37,231 nt of DNA from Chloroflexota bacterium (GTDB lineage: Bacteria; Chloroflexota; Dehalococcoidia; SZUA-161), in the NCBI GenBank assembly GCA_021787935.1, contig JAJYLC010000014.1, forward strand, positions 1-37,231, in the 5' to 3' direction. Each line of letters starts with the position of its first letter. The first letter of the stretch is position 1. The notes beneath the pieces are model-generated. The model made no database searches and was not told where the DNA came from. It worked only from the letters and a program-made list of their open reading frames with translations. Of this stretch, positions 26,440 to 34,994 are shown piece after piece. A program made the position numbers and the translations under genes.

Positions 26440-28032
26440 ATGAACCTGAGACGGCCAAATTCTAATGAAGCAACCAGGACAGCCAATCGCTCTCGCGATG
26501 TAGTGCCAGGCAGCGGACTTTGCACGCGTTGTGTCGATGGCTGCCGGGGAAACTGCGAGGTATTCAAGGCATCATTTCGCAGTAGAGAGCTGATATACCC
26601 TGGACCGTTCGGGGAGATAACCGCCGGCTGTGATAAAGACTATCCCGTTGATTACTCGCATCTCAATATCCAGGGGTACGCCCTTGGGGCCAGAGGATTA
26701 CCCAAGGGTGTTAAGGGGAATCCGGATACAGCTATTTTCCCTGCCGTGGACACCGAGACCGAATACGGCTGGACAAAGAAGGTCCGGATGCGTATTCCTA
26801 TCTTCACCGGGGCTCTTGGTTCCACCGAAATAGCCCGCAAGAACTGGGAGCACTTCGCAATCGGCGCTGCTATCAGCGGAGTTACCCTGGTTTGCGGCGA
26901 GAACGTTTGCGGCATCGACCCTAAGCTTGAACTCGATGCCAAGGGCAAAGTGGCTTTATCACCCGACATGGACCGTCGCATTGAGATATACAGGCGCTAC
27001 CACCAGGATTACGGCGAGATCCTGGTGCAGATGAATGTAGAGGACACCCGGCTGGGTGTCGCAGAGTATGTTCACAAGAAACATGGCCTTGAGACTATTG
27101 AGTTGAAATGGGGGCAGGGTGCCAAATGCATTGGGGGCGAGATTAAGGTCAGTAGCCTGGATAGAGCATTAGAGCTTCAAAAACGCGGATATCTTATAAC
27201 CCCTGACCCTTCGAATCCCGTTAACCAGGCTGCCTTCGGAAGCGGAGCCATCAAGGAATTTGAACGGCACAGCCGTCTCGGTTTCATCGACGAAGGTGGT
27301 TTCTACGCTGAAGTCAAGAGGCTAAGAGATATCGGGTTCAAACGGATTACTTTGAAGACGGGCGCTTACGGCCTGCGCGAGCTGGCCATGGCCATCAAAT
27401 GGGGCTCGAAAGCCAAGATTGACCTGCTTACTATAGACGGCGCTTCTGGCGGAACCGGCATGAGCCCGTGGCCCATGATGGAGGAGTGGGGCATTCCACC
27501 CGTCTATCTCCATTCCTCAGCCTACGAGTTCTGCAAGAAGTTGGCTGATAAAGGCGAGCGCCCACCTGACATAGCTTTTGCCGGAGGATTCAGCAGTGAA
27601 GATGGCGTCTTCAAGGCGCTCGCGCTGGGCGCACCGTTTACCAAAGCAGTCTGCATGGGGCGCGCTTTGATGATACCGGGCATGGTGGGCAAGAACATCA
27701 GCGTCTGGCTTAAGGAAAACAACTTGCCCAAGACTGTCAGTGAGTTTGGTTCTACTCCAGAGGAGATCTTTGTATGCTGGGAGGCTGTTTCGAATATAGT
27801 AGGCAAGAGTGAGATGAAGGACATCCCACTGGGGGCTATCGGAATATACAGCTATGCTGAGAAGATAAGAGTGGGATTGCAGCAATTAATGGCTGGTGCC
27901 AGATGCTTCAGCGTACCCGCTATCAGCAGGAACGAACTCATGTCGTTGACCAATGAGTGTGCTAAGGTCACTGGGATACCCTATCTAATGGACGCCTACA
28001 GACAAGAGGCCATGAAGGTTCTCGACAGCTAG
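26440..28032 (+). CDS. FMN-binding glutamate synthase-family protein with N-terminal four-Cys motif
   Basis: The 530-residue protein is the FMN/synthase (GltB central) domain without the N-terminal glutaminase or C-terminal GXGXG parts of full GltB. Core motifs are ELKWGQGAKCIGGE, GFKRITLKTGAYG, TIDGASGGTGMSPWPMMEEW and FAGGFSSEDGVFKALALGA. An extra N-terminal C28-x2-C31-x3-C35-x3-C39 motif may hold an Fe-S cluster. Such stand-alone forms include archaeal-type glutamate synthases and glutamate-dependent methyltransferase subunits. Its place downstream of nrpR favours nitrogen assimilation. AAGGAG precedes the ATG and a terminator follows. Confidence 0.85.
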   Translation: MNLRRPNSNEATRTANRSRDVVPGSGLCTRCVDGCRGNCEVFKASFRSRELIYPGPFGEITAGCDKDYPVDYSHLNIQGYALGARGLPKGVKGNPDTAIFPAVDTETEYGWTKKVRMRIPIFTGALGSTEIARKNWEHFAIGAAISGVTLVCGENVCGIDPKLELDAKGKVALSPDMDRRIEIYRRYHQDYGEILVQMNVEDTRLGVAEYVHKKHGLETIELKWGQGAKCIGGEIKVSSLDRALELQKRGYLITPDPSNPVNQAAFGSGAIKEFERHSRLGFIDEGGFYAEVKRLRDIGFKRITLKTGAYGLRELAMAIKWGSKAKIDLLTIDGASGGTGMSPWPMMEEWGIPPVYLHSSAYEFCKKLADKGERPPDIAFAGGFSSEDGVFKALALGAPFTKAVCMGRALMIPGMVGKNISVWLKENNLPKTVSEFGSTPEEIFVCWEAVSNIVGKSEMKDIPLGAIGIYSYAEKIRVGLQQLMAGARCFSVPAISRNELMSLTNECAKVTGIPYLMDAYRQEAMKVLDS

Positions 28033-28051
28033 TTCTGAACTTCGATAGAAC

Positions 28052-28088
28052 AGCGGGCTTCGACATTTGTCGAAACCCGCTTGTTTTT
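28052..28088 (+). terminator. Terminator of the nrpR-hisF-glutamate synthase operon
   Basis: AGCGGG-c-TTCGAC (28052-28064) pairs with GTCGAA-a-CCCGCT (28069-28081) with one mismatch and an ATTT loop, followed by TGTTTTT. It lies 20 bp after the stop. Confidence 0.88.
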
Positions 28089-28251
28089 GACTCTTTTTGC
28101 TAAGCAGCTTCGCTATAAATGGCTTACCAAAGCTGTTTCTTTCAGAAATTGCTGAAATTTACCTTGACTGTTACCAGATTTTGTGGCATCTTTGTAATGA
28201 TTGAGAGGATTGGCTCAGTCCACTGAATAACCTAATGCGAAAGGAGGTGCT

Positions 28252-28620
28252 ATGGCGTTCAATTGGGGGCCGAATTTCATTGTTCCATCCGAGGCACTGA
28301 AATCCTATTCCGGTATCGTGCTACTGAGAGAGGAATACGATGAAGATCTATTGGAGAAGGAGTTGAAGGAGCTCAACATCCCCGGGGTTGTGGAGAAAGT
28401 CACTAATCCCTGGTATTATCGTAAGAAGAACACTGATACCTGGATTAAAATCGGTGAATCCCGTAATAGGGCGCAAAACTTTCCTGTCTCATGGGATACG
28501 ACCGCTCTGAAAAACGGGAGTTACGAAGTACTAGGCCTTATGCATGTATTCGTAAGGGTTGGCACCAAGGAGCATGCCATCGCCAGGCAGAACATTGTAG
28601 AGGTCACGGTTAAGAACTGA
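28252..28620 (+). CDS. Hypothetical protein, possible Ig-like beta-sandwich
   Basis: The 122-residue protein has no signal peptide or membrane helix. The C-terminal half (WDTTALKNGSYEVLGLMHVF, ending IVEVTVKN) resembles the W-x-T-x4-NGSY...VTV pattern of bacterial Ig-like domains. I do not recognise the family. AAAGGAGG precedes the ATG. It stands alone between terminators. The 236 bp after it hold no gene, only a palindromic terminator at 28803. A TTGACT at about 28163 could be its -35, but no good -10 is seen. Confidence 0.65.
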   Translation: MAFNWGPNFIVPSEALKSYSGIVLLREEYDEDLLEKELKELNIPGVVEKVTNPWYYRKKNTDTWIKIGESRNRAQNFPVSWDTTALKNGSYEVLGLMHVFVRVGTKEHAIARQNIVEVTVKN

Positions 28621-28802
28621 CGCCCAAAACATTCCGATGATTCATCTTTCTCTAACTGTGCAACTGAGCTTCTCCTTGAGAGCACCGCATATCGGATATT
28701 GCCACAGCAGTTCCGCATCTGACGCATATTATCCCACTGTTTACAGCCTTTAGAGACATCCAACAATTTCTTACGCTTTTTGTGCTTTGTGCCCCGATAT
28801 GG

Positions 28803-28833
28803 TTAGGGCAGGTCTCAGACCTGCCCTAATTTT
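28803..28833. repeat. Palindromic repeat (GTAGGGGC...GCCCCTAC family), member 3; likely terminator
   Basis: TTAGGGCAGGTCT (28803-28815) and AGACCTGCCCTAA (28817-28829) meet around a single C and are followed by TTTT on the plus strand. The outer arms match the elements at 15991 and 21603. It lies between converging genes and can end the small plus-strand gene. Confidence 0.8.
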
Positions 28834-28856
28834 GCAATAGAAACGTAAGCTGTTTA

Positions 28857-31823
28857 TTACCACTTTTCCTGTTGTAGCCTGGCTATGAGCCACTTCTTCA
28901 GCCGCTCGTCCAGCTTGCCCACCCAGGACTCTATCTTCCGAATGTCGCCGCTGGCGATAGCTGCCTTCTCCTCAGGAGTCAAGTCATACTCTTTCAGCGC
29001 CTCAACAGGATTTTCCGCCAGCCTGGCGAAGAAGGCGTTATCCTGAGATGCCCTATCCAGTACCGCAAGCACTGCTTTGACTGCGGAAACCTTGAACTCG
29101 GGGATCTTCGCCGACGGGTCTGAGGCAGTACTGGTCACCACGTTTACCGGCAGCTCGCTCCAGTGGAACGCCATGAAGGCGAGACCAGGCGCAGTCTCAT
29201 CCGTTATGCGAACCGGCGCCTCTATTTTACCTCTCTCTGATGCTATGGCTACTATGTCGCCATCCACGATACCGAGTTTCAACGCATCTTCGGGATGGAT
29301 GTCGATAGTGCCGTTGGGGCACAGCTTGTCCAGCACTTCAGACCGGCGTGTCATGCTGCCGGCATGGTAGTGCTCCAATATTCTTCCTGTGGTAAGGATA
29401 AGCGGGAATCCTGACGATACTGATTCCGCCGGGGGCTTGTACTCTACGGCATGGAATTTGCCCAGCCCGCGATTGAATTTGCCCTGGTGCAGGAAAGGAG
29501 TTCCGGGATGGTTCCTGTCAGTGCAGGGCCACTGCAATCCATAGCCATTCAGTCGGTCATAATGAATACCACCGTATATCGGGGTCAGCGAGGCAATCTC
29601 CTCCATTATCTGTTCGGGGTTCTTACGGCCGAAGGGATGTCCCATCTTTTCGGCCAGCAAGGTAATAATCTCCCAGTCCGCTTTAGCCTCACCGGGAGGC
29701 TCGACGGCTTTTCTCACCCTCTGCACGCGCCTTTCGGTGTTAGTGAATGTGCCATCTTTTTCAGCGTAAGCCATCGCAGGTAGAATAACATCCGCGATAA
29801 CGGCTGTCTCTGTGGGGAATATGTCTTGTACCACCAGGAACTCCAGGTTGGTCAGGCTCTGGCGGGTATGCCGCATATCAGGGTCGGTGATGATTGGGTT
29901 CTCTCCCATGATATACATCGCCTTAACGCCACTACCCGGCTTGGTGCTCATCATCTCTCCCATAGTAAGCCCTGGTTTTGCCGGTAGCGCGCTGACACCC
30001 CATGCAGTCTCGGCTGCCTTCCTTTTCTCCTGGTCTGTTACCGCCTGATAGCCTGTTAGCACATTAGGCAGGGCTCCCATATCGCAGGCTCCCTGGACAT
30101 TGTTCTGGCCTCTCAGCGGGCTCAAGCCGGTGCCTTCCCGACCGATATTGCCGGTCAGCATCAGCAGGTTCGCCAGAGTCTTGACATTATCTGTGCCCGT
30201 GGTGTGCTGAGTTATGCCCATGCCGTATAAAACGGCAGCCTTATCGACACCGGCAAACATGCGTGCGGCCTTTATTATGTCGGTGCTGGGTACGCCGGTT
30301 ATCTTTTCGGCCATCTCCGGCGTGTATTTTTTGACAGTCTCCGCCAGTTGCTCAAAGCCCTCAGTTCGCTCCTGGATAAACTTCTTGTTAAGAAGGTTCT
30401 CCTCGATAATTACGTGCATCATGGCATTGATTAGAGCCACGTCCGTTCCGGGCTTATGCCGTAAATGTATTGATGCCATTTTGGCCAGCTCGGTGGTACG
30501 GGGGTCGGCGATAATAAGCTTGGTGCCCTTGAATTTCACTCCCTGCCGGATGAGCCGTCCGATAATGGGATGACACTCTGTAGTATTGGAGCCTATCACG
30601 AAGAGCAGCTCAGCCTTACCCACATCGGCTATTGAGTTGGTCATTGCTCCGCTTCCGAACGCTTGGGCCAGACCGGCCACAGTGGGGGAGTGTCAGAGGC
30701 GGGCACAGTGGTCTATATTGTTGGTCCCGATTACCGCCCGGGTGAACTTTTGCAGGAGGTAATTCTCCTCGTTGGTGCACTTGGCCGAACTCAGCACACC
30801 GATGCTATCAGGACCGTATTTCTCCTTTATCTGGTTAAGTCTCTTGGCGACCAGGTCGAGCGCCTCATCCCAGGTTGCTTCGCGGAATATATCTTTGAAG
30901 TTGCCGTTGACCTGTATGTCTTTACCTTTGCCCTCTTTTCTGATCAGGGGCTTGGTCAGCCTGCTGGGATGATTAACGAAGTCGAAGCCGAAGCGTCCCT
31001 TGACGCAGAGGCCGCCCTTGTTTACCGGGCTTTCCCTATCGCCCTGGACTTCGACGATCTCATTGCCGCGCATGCCCAGATATATCGAGCAGCCGACACC
31101 GCAATAAGGGCAGATAGTTTTGACGTGGCGCGTCGCCTGCCTGGTGCGCTTGGGAACCAGAGCGCCTGTGGGGCACCTGGCGATGCACTCGCCGCAGGAC
31201 TCGCAAATTGAATCATGTATCGGCTTATCGCCGAATGTGCTTACTTTAGCTGCATAGCCGCGGTATGCCAGGTCGATAGCGCCCACGCCTGCTATTTCCT
31301 GACAGGCCCGCACGCATCTGCCACAGAGAATGCACTTGTTATGGTCGCGGTCGAAGGCAGGGTGGCTCTTATCAATGGGCAAAACCCTCGTGCCCTTACG
31401 CAGCCGGTCGAAGTGCTCCTGCTCGATGCCCAGGTATCGGGCGACCTTTTGCAGTTCGCACTGCTGGTTCTTAGCGCAGGTGAGGCAATCGCCGATGTGG
31501 TTAGCCATGATTAGCTCGATGGCTATGCGTCGTGCCTGGTTAACTTTGGGCGTCTCGGTATGAACTACCATCTTATCTGCTGCCGGAGTAGTACAGGAAC
31601 TGACTATGCCGCGCATTCCATCAATCTCAACTACGCATAGCCGGCAAGCCCCGTAGGGTTTCAGGTCGGGGTCGTAGCAAAGTGTAGGTATATATATGTC
31701 GGCACCCAGTGCCGCCTCGAGTACAGTAACCCCCTTGGGCGCCTCTACCTTCTTGCCATCGATGGTCAATGTTATAGTTGCCACTTTTTTCTCTTCCGCA
31801 GTAGTTGAGGCAGTCGTGGTCAT
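28857..31823 (-). CDS. fdhA: Selenocysteine-containing formate dehydrogenase catalytic subunit (NAD-linked type), in-frame UGA read as Sec
   Basis: Reading through the TGA at 30695-30693 gives one 988-residue protein. Residues 1-230 resemble NuoG: a [2Fe-2S] set C49, C60, C63, C77; H109-x3-C113-x2-C116-x5-C122; and two [4Fe-4S] sets from C164 and C207. The molybdopterin domain starts with C238-x2-C241-x3-C245...C273. The UGA is residue 377 in HCARL-U-HSPTVAG, where formate dehydrogenases carry Sec or Cys followed by the active-site His. The two-pterin domains continue to about 915, and an extra C-terminal module of about 70 residues follows (shared with the gene at 34354). It oxidises formate or reduces CO2. 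GGGAGG precedes the ATG. A nonsense mutation is unlikely given the SECIS hairpin. Confidence 0.93.
30655..30692 (-). promoter_or_regulatory. Bacterial SECIS element after the fdhA UGA
   Basis: Directly 3' of the UGA, on the minus strand, GGCC (30678-30675) pairs with GGCC (30669-30666) around the loop GGTCT (30674-30670). The loop starts 18 nt after the UGA, the same distance and same GGTCT sequence as in E. coli fdhF. SelB recognises this loop and delivers Sec-tRNA. Confidence 0.85.
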
Positions 31824-31840
31824 CTGATTCCTCCCTTTAC

Positions 31841-33751
31841 TTAGGCCTTACCGCCTACGGGCACAGGTTCCGCCGGGGCTTTTACAGGTGCCCCTGATGA
31901 GATTGCCACTGCACTGAACTTGGCCGGGCAAACATCCAGGCATGTCCCGCATTTTGCACACTTGCTCTGGTCTATAACGTGCACCATCCGCTTGCCGCCC
32001 TTGATTGCTTCGGATGTGCAGGCTCGGATGCAGATGCCGCACCCCTGGCACTTCTCGGGGATGATATAGTAAGAGATCAGTGGCCGACAGGCTAAAGCCG
32101 GGCACCGTTTCTCGTTTATATGGGCTTCGTATTCATCTCTGAAGTAGCGAATAGTGGTCTGCACCGGATTGGGAGCCGTGCCGCCTAGAGCGCAAAGCGA
32201 GCCGTTCTTAATTGCATCGCCTACTTCCAGAAGCAGCTCTATGTCTCCGGGTCTGCCTTTGCCGTTTACTATATCCTGCAGGATATCCAGCATCTGTTTC
32301 GTTCCCAGCCTACACATTACGCATTTGCCGCAGGACTCGGATTGAGTGAAGTTAAGAAAATACCTGGCCACATCGACCATGCAAGTAGTCTCGTCCATCA
32401 CTACCATTCCGCCGGAGCCCATTATGGAGCCGGCGGCGGCTAAGGACTCATAGTCAACAGGGGAATCAAGGAAGCTTGTGGGCAGACAGCCGCCCGACGG
32501 CCCACCGGTCTGTGTCGCTTTGTATTTCTTGCCTCCCGGGATTCCGCCACCTATTCCGTAGATGATCTCACGCAGGGTTATGCCCATAGGCACCTCGATA
32601 AGCCCGGTGCGCACGACCTTGCCTACCAGTGAAAAGGTCTTGGTGCCCTTGCTTTTCTCGGTGCCGTAGCTGGCGAACCAGCTCGCGCTTTTCTGAAGAA
32701 TGGCTGAGACGTTGGCCCAGGTCTCCACGTTGTTGATATTGGTGGGTTTGCCCCAGAGACCGGATTGAGCGGGGAAGGGTGGCCGTGAGCGAGGCATGCC
32801 GCGGTTGCCTTCGATAGAGGCCATCAGGGCTGTCTCCTCGCCGCAGACGAAGGCTCCGGCGCCCTCTTTTATCTTGATATGAAAGTTAAAGCCGGAACCC
32901 AGGATATTATCGCCGAGCAATCCGCATTCCTCCATCTGTTTCAGGGCAACTACGAGCCGCTTAATTGCCAGCGGATATTCTGCGCGGATATAAACGTAGC
33001 CCTCCGATGCTCCTATGGCGTAAGCGCCGATGAGCATACCTTCAAGGACGGCGTGGGGGTCGCCTTCCATAACCGCTCTGTCCATGAAAGCCCCCGGGTC
33101 TCCTTCATCAGCGTTGCAAACAATATATTTGACGGTGCCTGGCGCATCGTGGCAGAATTGCCATTTCATCCCTGTGGGGAAGCCTGCGCCGCCTCGACCG
33201 CGCAAACCCGATTTCTTCATCTCATCGATTATTTCCTGGGGCTTCATCTTCAGCGCTTTAATGAAGCCCTCGTAGCCGCCGTTGGCGATGTAGTGCCCTA
33301 TGTTTGTGGGGTCTATGTTTCCGCAGTTGCGCAAAACGATACGGACCTGCGGCTTCAGTACAGGGAGTTCGAAGAGTTTGGGGATACCCTTCAGAGTCCC
33401 TTCGCCGCGGGTGCCCAGGGCTAGGTCAGGTCGGGGATTGTCTCCAACCAGCCAGTCTCTGATAATCTCAGCCACGAGTTCAGGTGTAAGATCGCCGTAG
33501 AAAACGCCGGGCTTGCCCGGCTTTATTACCTCGAACAGCGGTTCCGCATAGCAAAGGCCAATGCAGCCCACCTGTATGATGTCGGCCTTGATATTGTTCT
33601 TGGCTAACTCGGCGTTAAGCGCCTCCATTATGGTTTCCGCTCCCGCCGCCATACCGCAGGTGGCAGTGCCGATCAAAATGCGTGGTATCGGGCTATTCTG
33701 CATCGCCTTCCATTCGGAAGCCGCTTGTCTTTTTATCTCTTCAAAACTCAT
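31841..33751 (-). CDS. NuoF/HoxF-like diaphorase subunit of formate dehydrogenase
   Basis: The 636-residue protein has a thioredoxin-like [2Fe-2S] N-terminal domain (about 20-110), a NuoF core with GRGGAGFPTGMKW (NADH site) and NADEGDPGAFMDR (FMN site), the [4Fe-4S] motif ESCGKCVMCRLGTKQ, and a C-terminal two-cluster ferredoxin domain (CQGCGICIRAC; CAKCGTCLDVC). This architecture is that of HydB/HylB-type subunits, where NAD(H) and often ferredoxin react. It lies 17 bp before fdhA and 29 bp after the NuoE-like gene. Electron bifurcation is possible but not shown by sequence. Confidence 0.94.
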   Translation of the reverse strand: MSFEEIKRQAASEWKAMQNSPIPRILIGTATCGMAAGAETIMEALNAELAKNNIKADIIQVGCIGLCYAEPLFEVIKPGKPGVFYGDLTPELVAEIIRDWLVGDNPRPDLALGTRGEGTLKGIPKLFELPVLKPQVRIVLRNCGNIDPTNIGHYIANGGYEGFIKALKMKPQEIIDEMKKSGLRGRGGAGFPTGMKWQFCHDAPGTVKYIVCNADEGDPGAFMDRAVMEGDPHAVLEGMLIGAYAIGASEGYVYIRAEYPLAIKRLVVALKQMEECGLLGDNILGSGFNFHIKIKEGAGAFVCGEETALMASIEGNRGMPRSRPPFPAQSGLWGKPTNINNVETWANVSAILQKSASWFASYGTEKSKGTKTFSLVGKVVRTGLIEVPMGITLREIIYGIGGGIPGGKKYKATQTGGPSGGCLPTSFLDSPVDYESLAAAGSIMGSGGMVVMDETTCMVDVARYFLNFTQSESCGKCVMCRLGTKQMLDILQDIVNGKGRPGDIELLLEVGDAIKNGSLCALGGTAPNPVQTTIRYFRDEYEAHINEKRCPALACRPLISYYIIPEKCQGCGICIRACTSEAIKGGKRMVHVIDQSKCAKCGTCLDVCPAKFSAVAISSGAPVKAPAEPVPVGGKA

Positions 33752-33780
33752 TGTGCCCCCTATCTGATATCACGCTCAGG

Positions 33781-34293
33781 TTACTCGCTTTTTTTACCTA
33801 TGGCTTTTTTAGCTTTCTCCGGCGTCATTCTGCCGTGCACCTTATCGTTCACCACCATGACTGGCGCTAAGGCGCAGGAACCGAAGCAGGCTACGGTTTC
33901 CAGACTGTATTCCATGTCCGGCGTGGTGTCTCCGTCCTTGATGCCCAATTGATTCTCTAGCTCGGTGATTATTTTTGGGGCTCCGCGTACATAGCAGCCC
34001 GTGCCTCGGCATACCTTTATAATATTGCGGCCCGTGGGAACAAGCTTGAACTGAGCGTAAAATGTGCCTATGCCAAAGACTGTGCTCGGCGGCACATGAA
34101 CAAATTCGGCTATTCGTTTCATCGCTTGCTCGGGCAAATAGCCGAACCGTTGTTGAACCTGCTGAAGAATCGGGATTAACTCGCCCTTCTCGCCTTTGAA
34201 GTGCGTCAGGATTTCATTCATTTGGCTATCAATGGCTTTGTCAGTTCCGGGTGTAGCTGTGCGCGCACCTTCTATCGCTGGAGCAACTTTCAT
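33781..34293 (-). CDS. NuoE/HoxE-like [2Fe-2S] subunit of formate dehydrogenase
   Basis: The 170-residue protein matches the 24-kDa NADH dehydrogenase subunit: ILQQVQQRFGYLPEQAM, VPPSTVFGIGTFYAQF, then the cluster ligands in VCRGTGCYVRGA and CFGSCALAPVMVVND. It passes electrons between the NuoF-like FMN and the other clusters. AGAGGTG lies before the ATG. It is the second gene of the four-gene operon. Confidence 0.93.
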   Translation of the reverse strand: MKVAPAIEGARTATPGTDKAIDSQMNEILTHFKGEKGELIPILQQVQQRFGYLPEQAMKRIAEFVHVPPSTVFGIGTFYAQFKLVPTGRNIIKVCRGTGCYVRGAPKIITELENQLGIKDGDTTPDMEYSLETVACFGSCALAPVMVVNDKVHGRMTPEKAKKAIGKKSE

Positions 34294-34353
34294 TTTCGCA
34301 CCTCTTGTAGTCTCGTCATGCTGTTCGGATTGCGAATGGCTATTCGCCGTACT

Positions 34354-34671
34354 CTACCATTTCTCCTGGCTGAGCCGACACCACAACCAAGTCGCCAATC
34401 GCTTGTCCAGCTTCCCCACCCAGCTCTCTATCTTTTTGATATCGCCGCTGCCGAGCGCTGCCCTTTCTTCCCAACTGAGGACATAATACTGGGAAAGGGT
34501 TTTCTCAGGGTTGTCGGATAGCTGAGCCAGGAAGTTGGTGTCATCAGCAGCCCGAGCCAGTATCTCGAGAATAGCCTCCTTGCTTGTCTGGACTGCCTTA
34601 GCTTCTCCCTTGGACAATTTACCCAATGCTTCCATTCCCTTCTCCTTCTTTGAGCCTACTGTCGTAGCCAT
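34354..34671 (-). CDS. Small protein homologous to the C-terminal module of FdhA
   Basis: The 105-residue protein starts at ATG 34671, chosen because GGGGGGAGG lies just upstream; an in-frame ATG at 34848 would add 59 unlikely residues. A lysine-rich N-terminus is followed by a helical region (from about 35), whose last 32 residues match the FdhA C-terminus at 24 positions (SGDIKKIESWVGKLD, RL, WL, RL, QEKW). The first half resembles the F-x3-L-x2-NP-x3-L-x2-Y-x-L-x3-EE helical motif of LigA-like (PF07746) short domains. It is the first gene of the formate dehydrogenase operon. No cofactor motif is seen. A role in assembly or docking is inference. Confidence 0.8.
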   Translation of the reverse strand: MATTVGSKKEKGMEALGKLSKGEAKAVQTSKEAILEILARAADDTNFLAQLSDNPEKTLSQYYVLSWEERAALGSGDIKKIESWVGKLDKRLATWLWCRLSQEKW

Positions 34672-34759
34672 TGATTCGCCTCCCCCCTTTTTCTTCCTCA
34701 ACATAAAGTATAGCTTCCCCAAACCTCGCTTACATTGGCCTTTCGTGCAATCCGGGGTA

Positions 34760-34787
34760 TGTACAAAGGTACAACACAGTGATTGTA
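34760..34787 (-). promoter_or_regulatory. Candidate promoter and operator of the formate dehydrogenase operon
   Basis: On the minus strand TACAAT (34787-34782) could be the -10; the start near 34775 falls at the edge of the inverted repeat TGTAC-AAAG-GTACA (34760-34773). This gives a leader of about 100 nt to the ATG at 34671. The -35 is weak. The regulator is unknown. Confidence 0.4.
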
Positions 34788-34946
34788 TCCAAGAACGATA
34801 GAATGTGGACTTTGGTGAAATCGGAGGTGGTGTTGAATTGTTAAACATCCATGGTGAGAGGAAGTAGGGGGTAAAAATTTTCAGCCCCTCCGAGTCACCA
34901 ATCTATGAATGACTAGATACTCAACACCTCATCACTTGTGATTTTC

Positions 34947-34974
34947 TTGCATTCCAACACAAACAGCATATAAT
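34947..34974 (+). promoter_or_regulatory. Promoter of the ferredoxin gene
   Basis: TTGCAT (34947-34952), a 16-bp spacer and a perfect TATAAT (34969-34974) lie 20 bp before the ATG. The predicted leader is about 14 nt. It is divergent from the formate dehydrogenase operon. Confidence 0.75.
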
Positions 34975-34994
34975 TGAAATCGAGATAGCAAAAG

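Noticed and set aside
30693-30695. fdhA as two genes or a pseudogene broken by a stop
   Set aside because: The stop is UGA at the exact Sec position, followed by His and a SECIS-like hairpin at the canonical distance, and both halves are otherwise intact.
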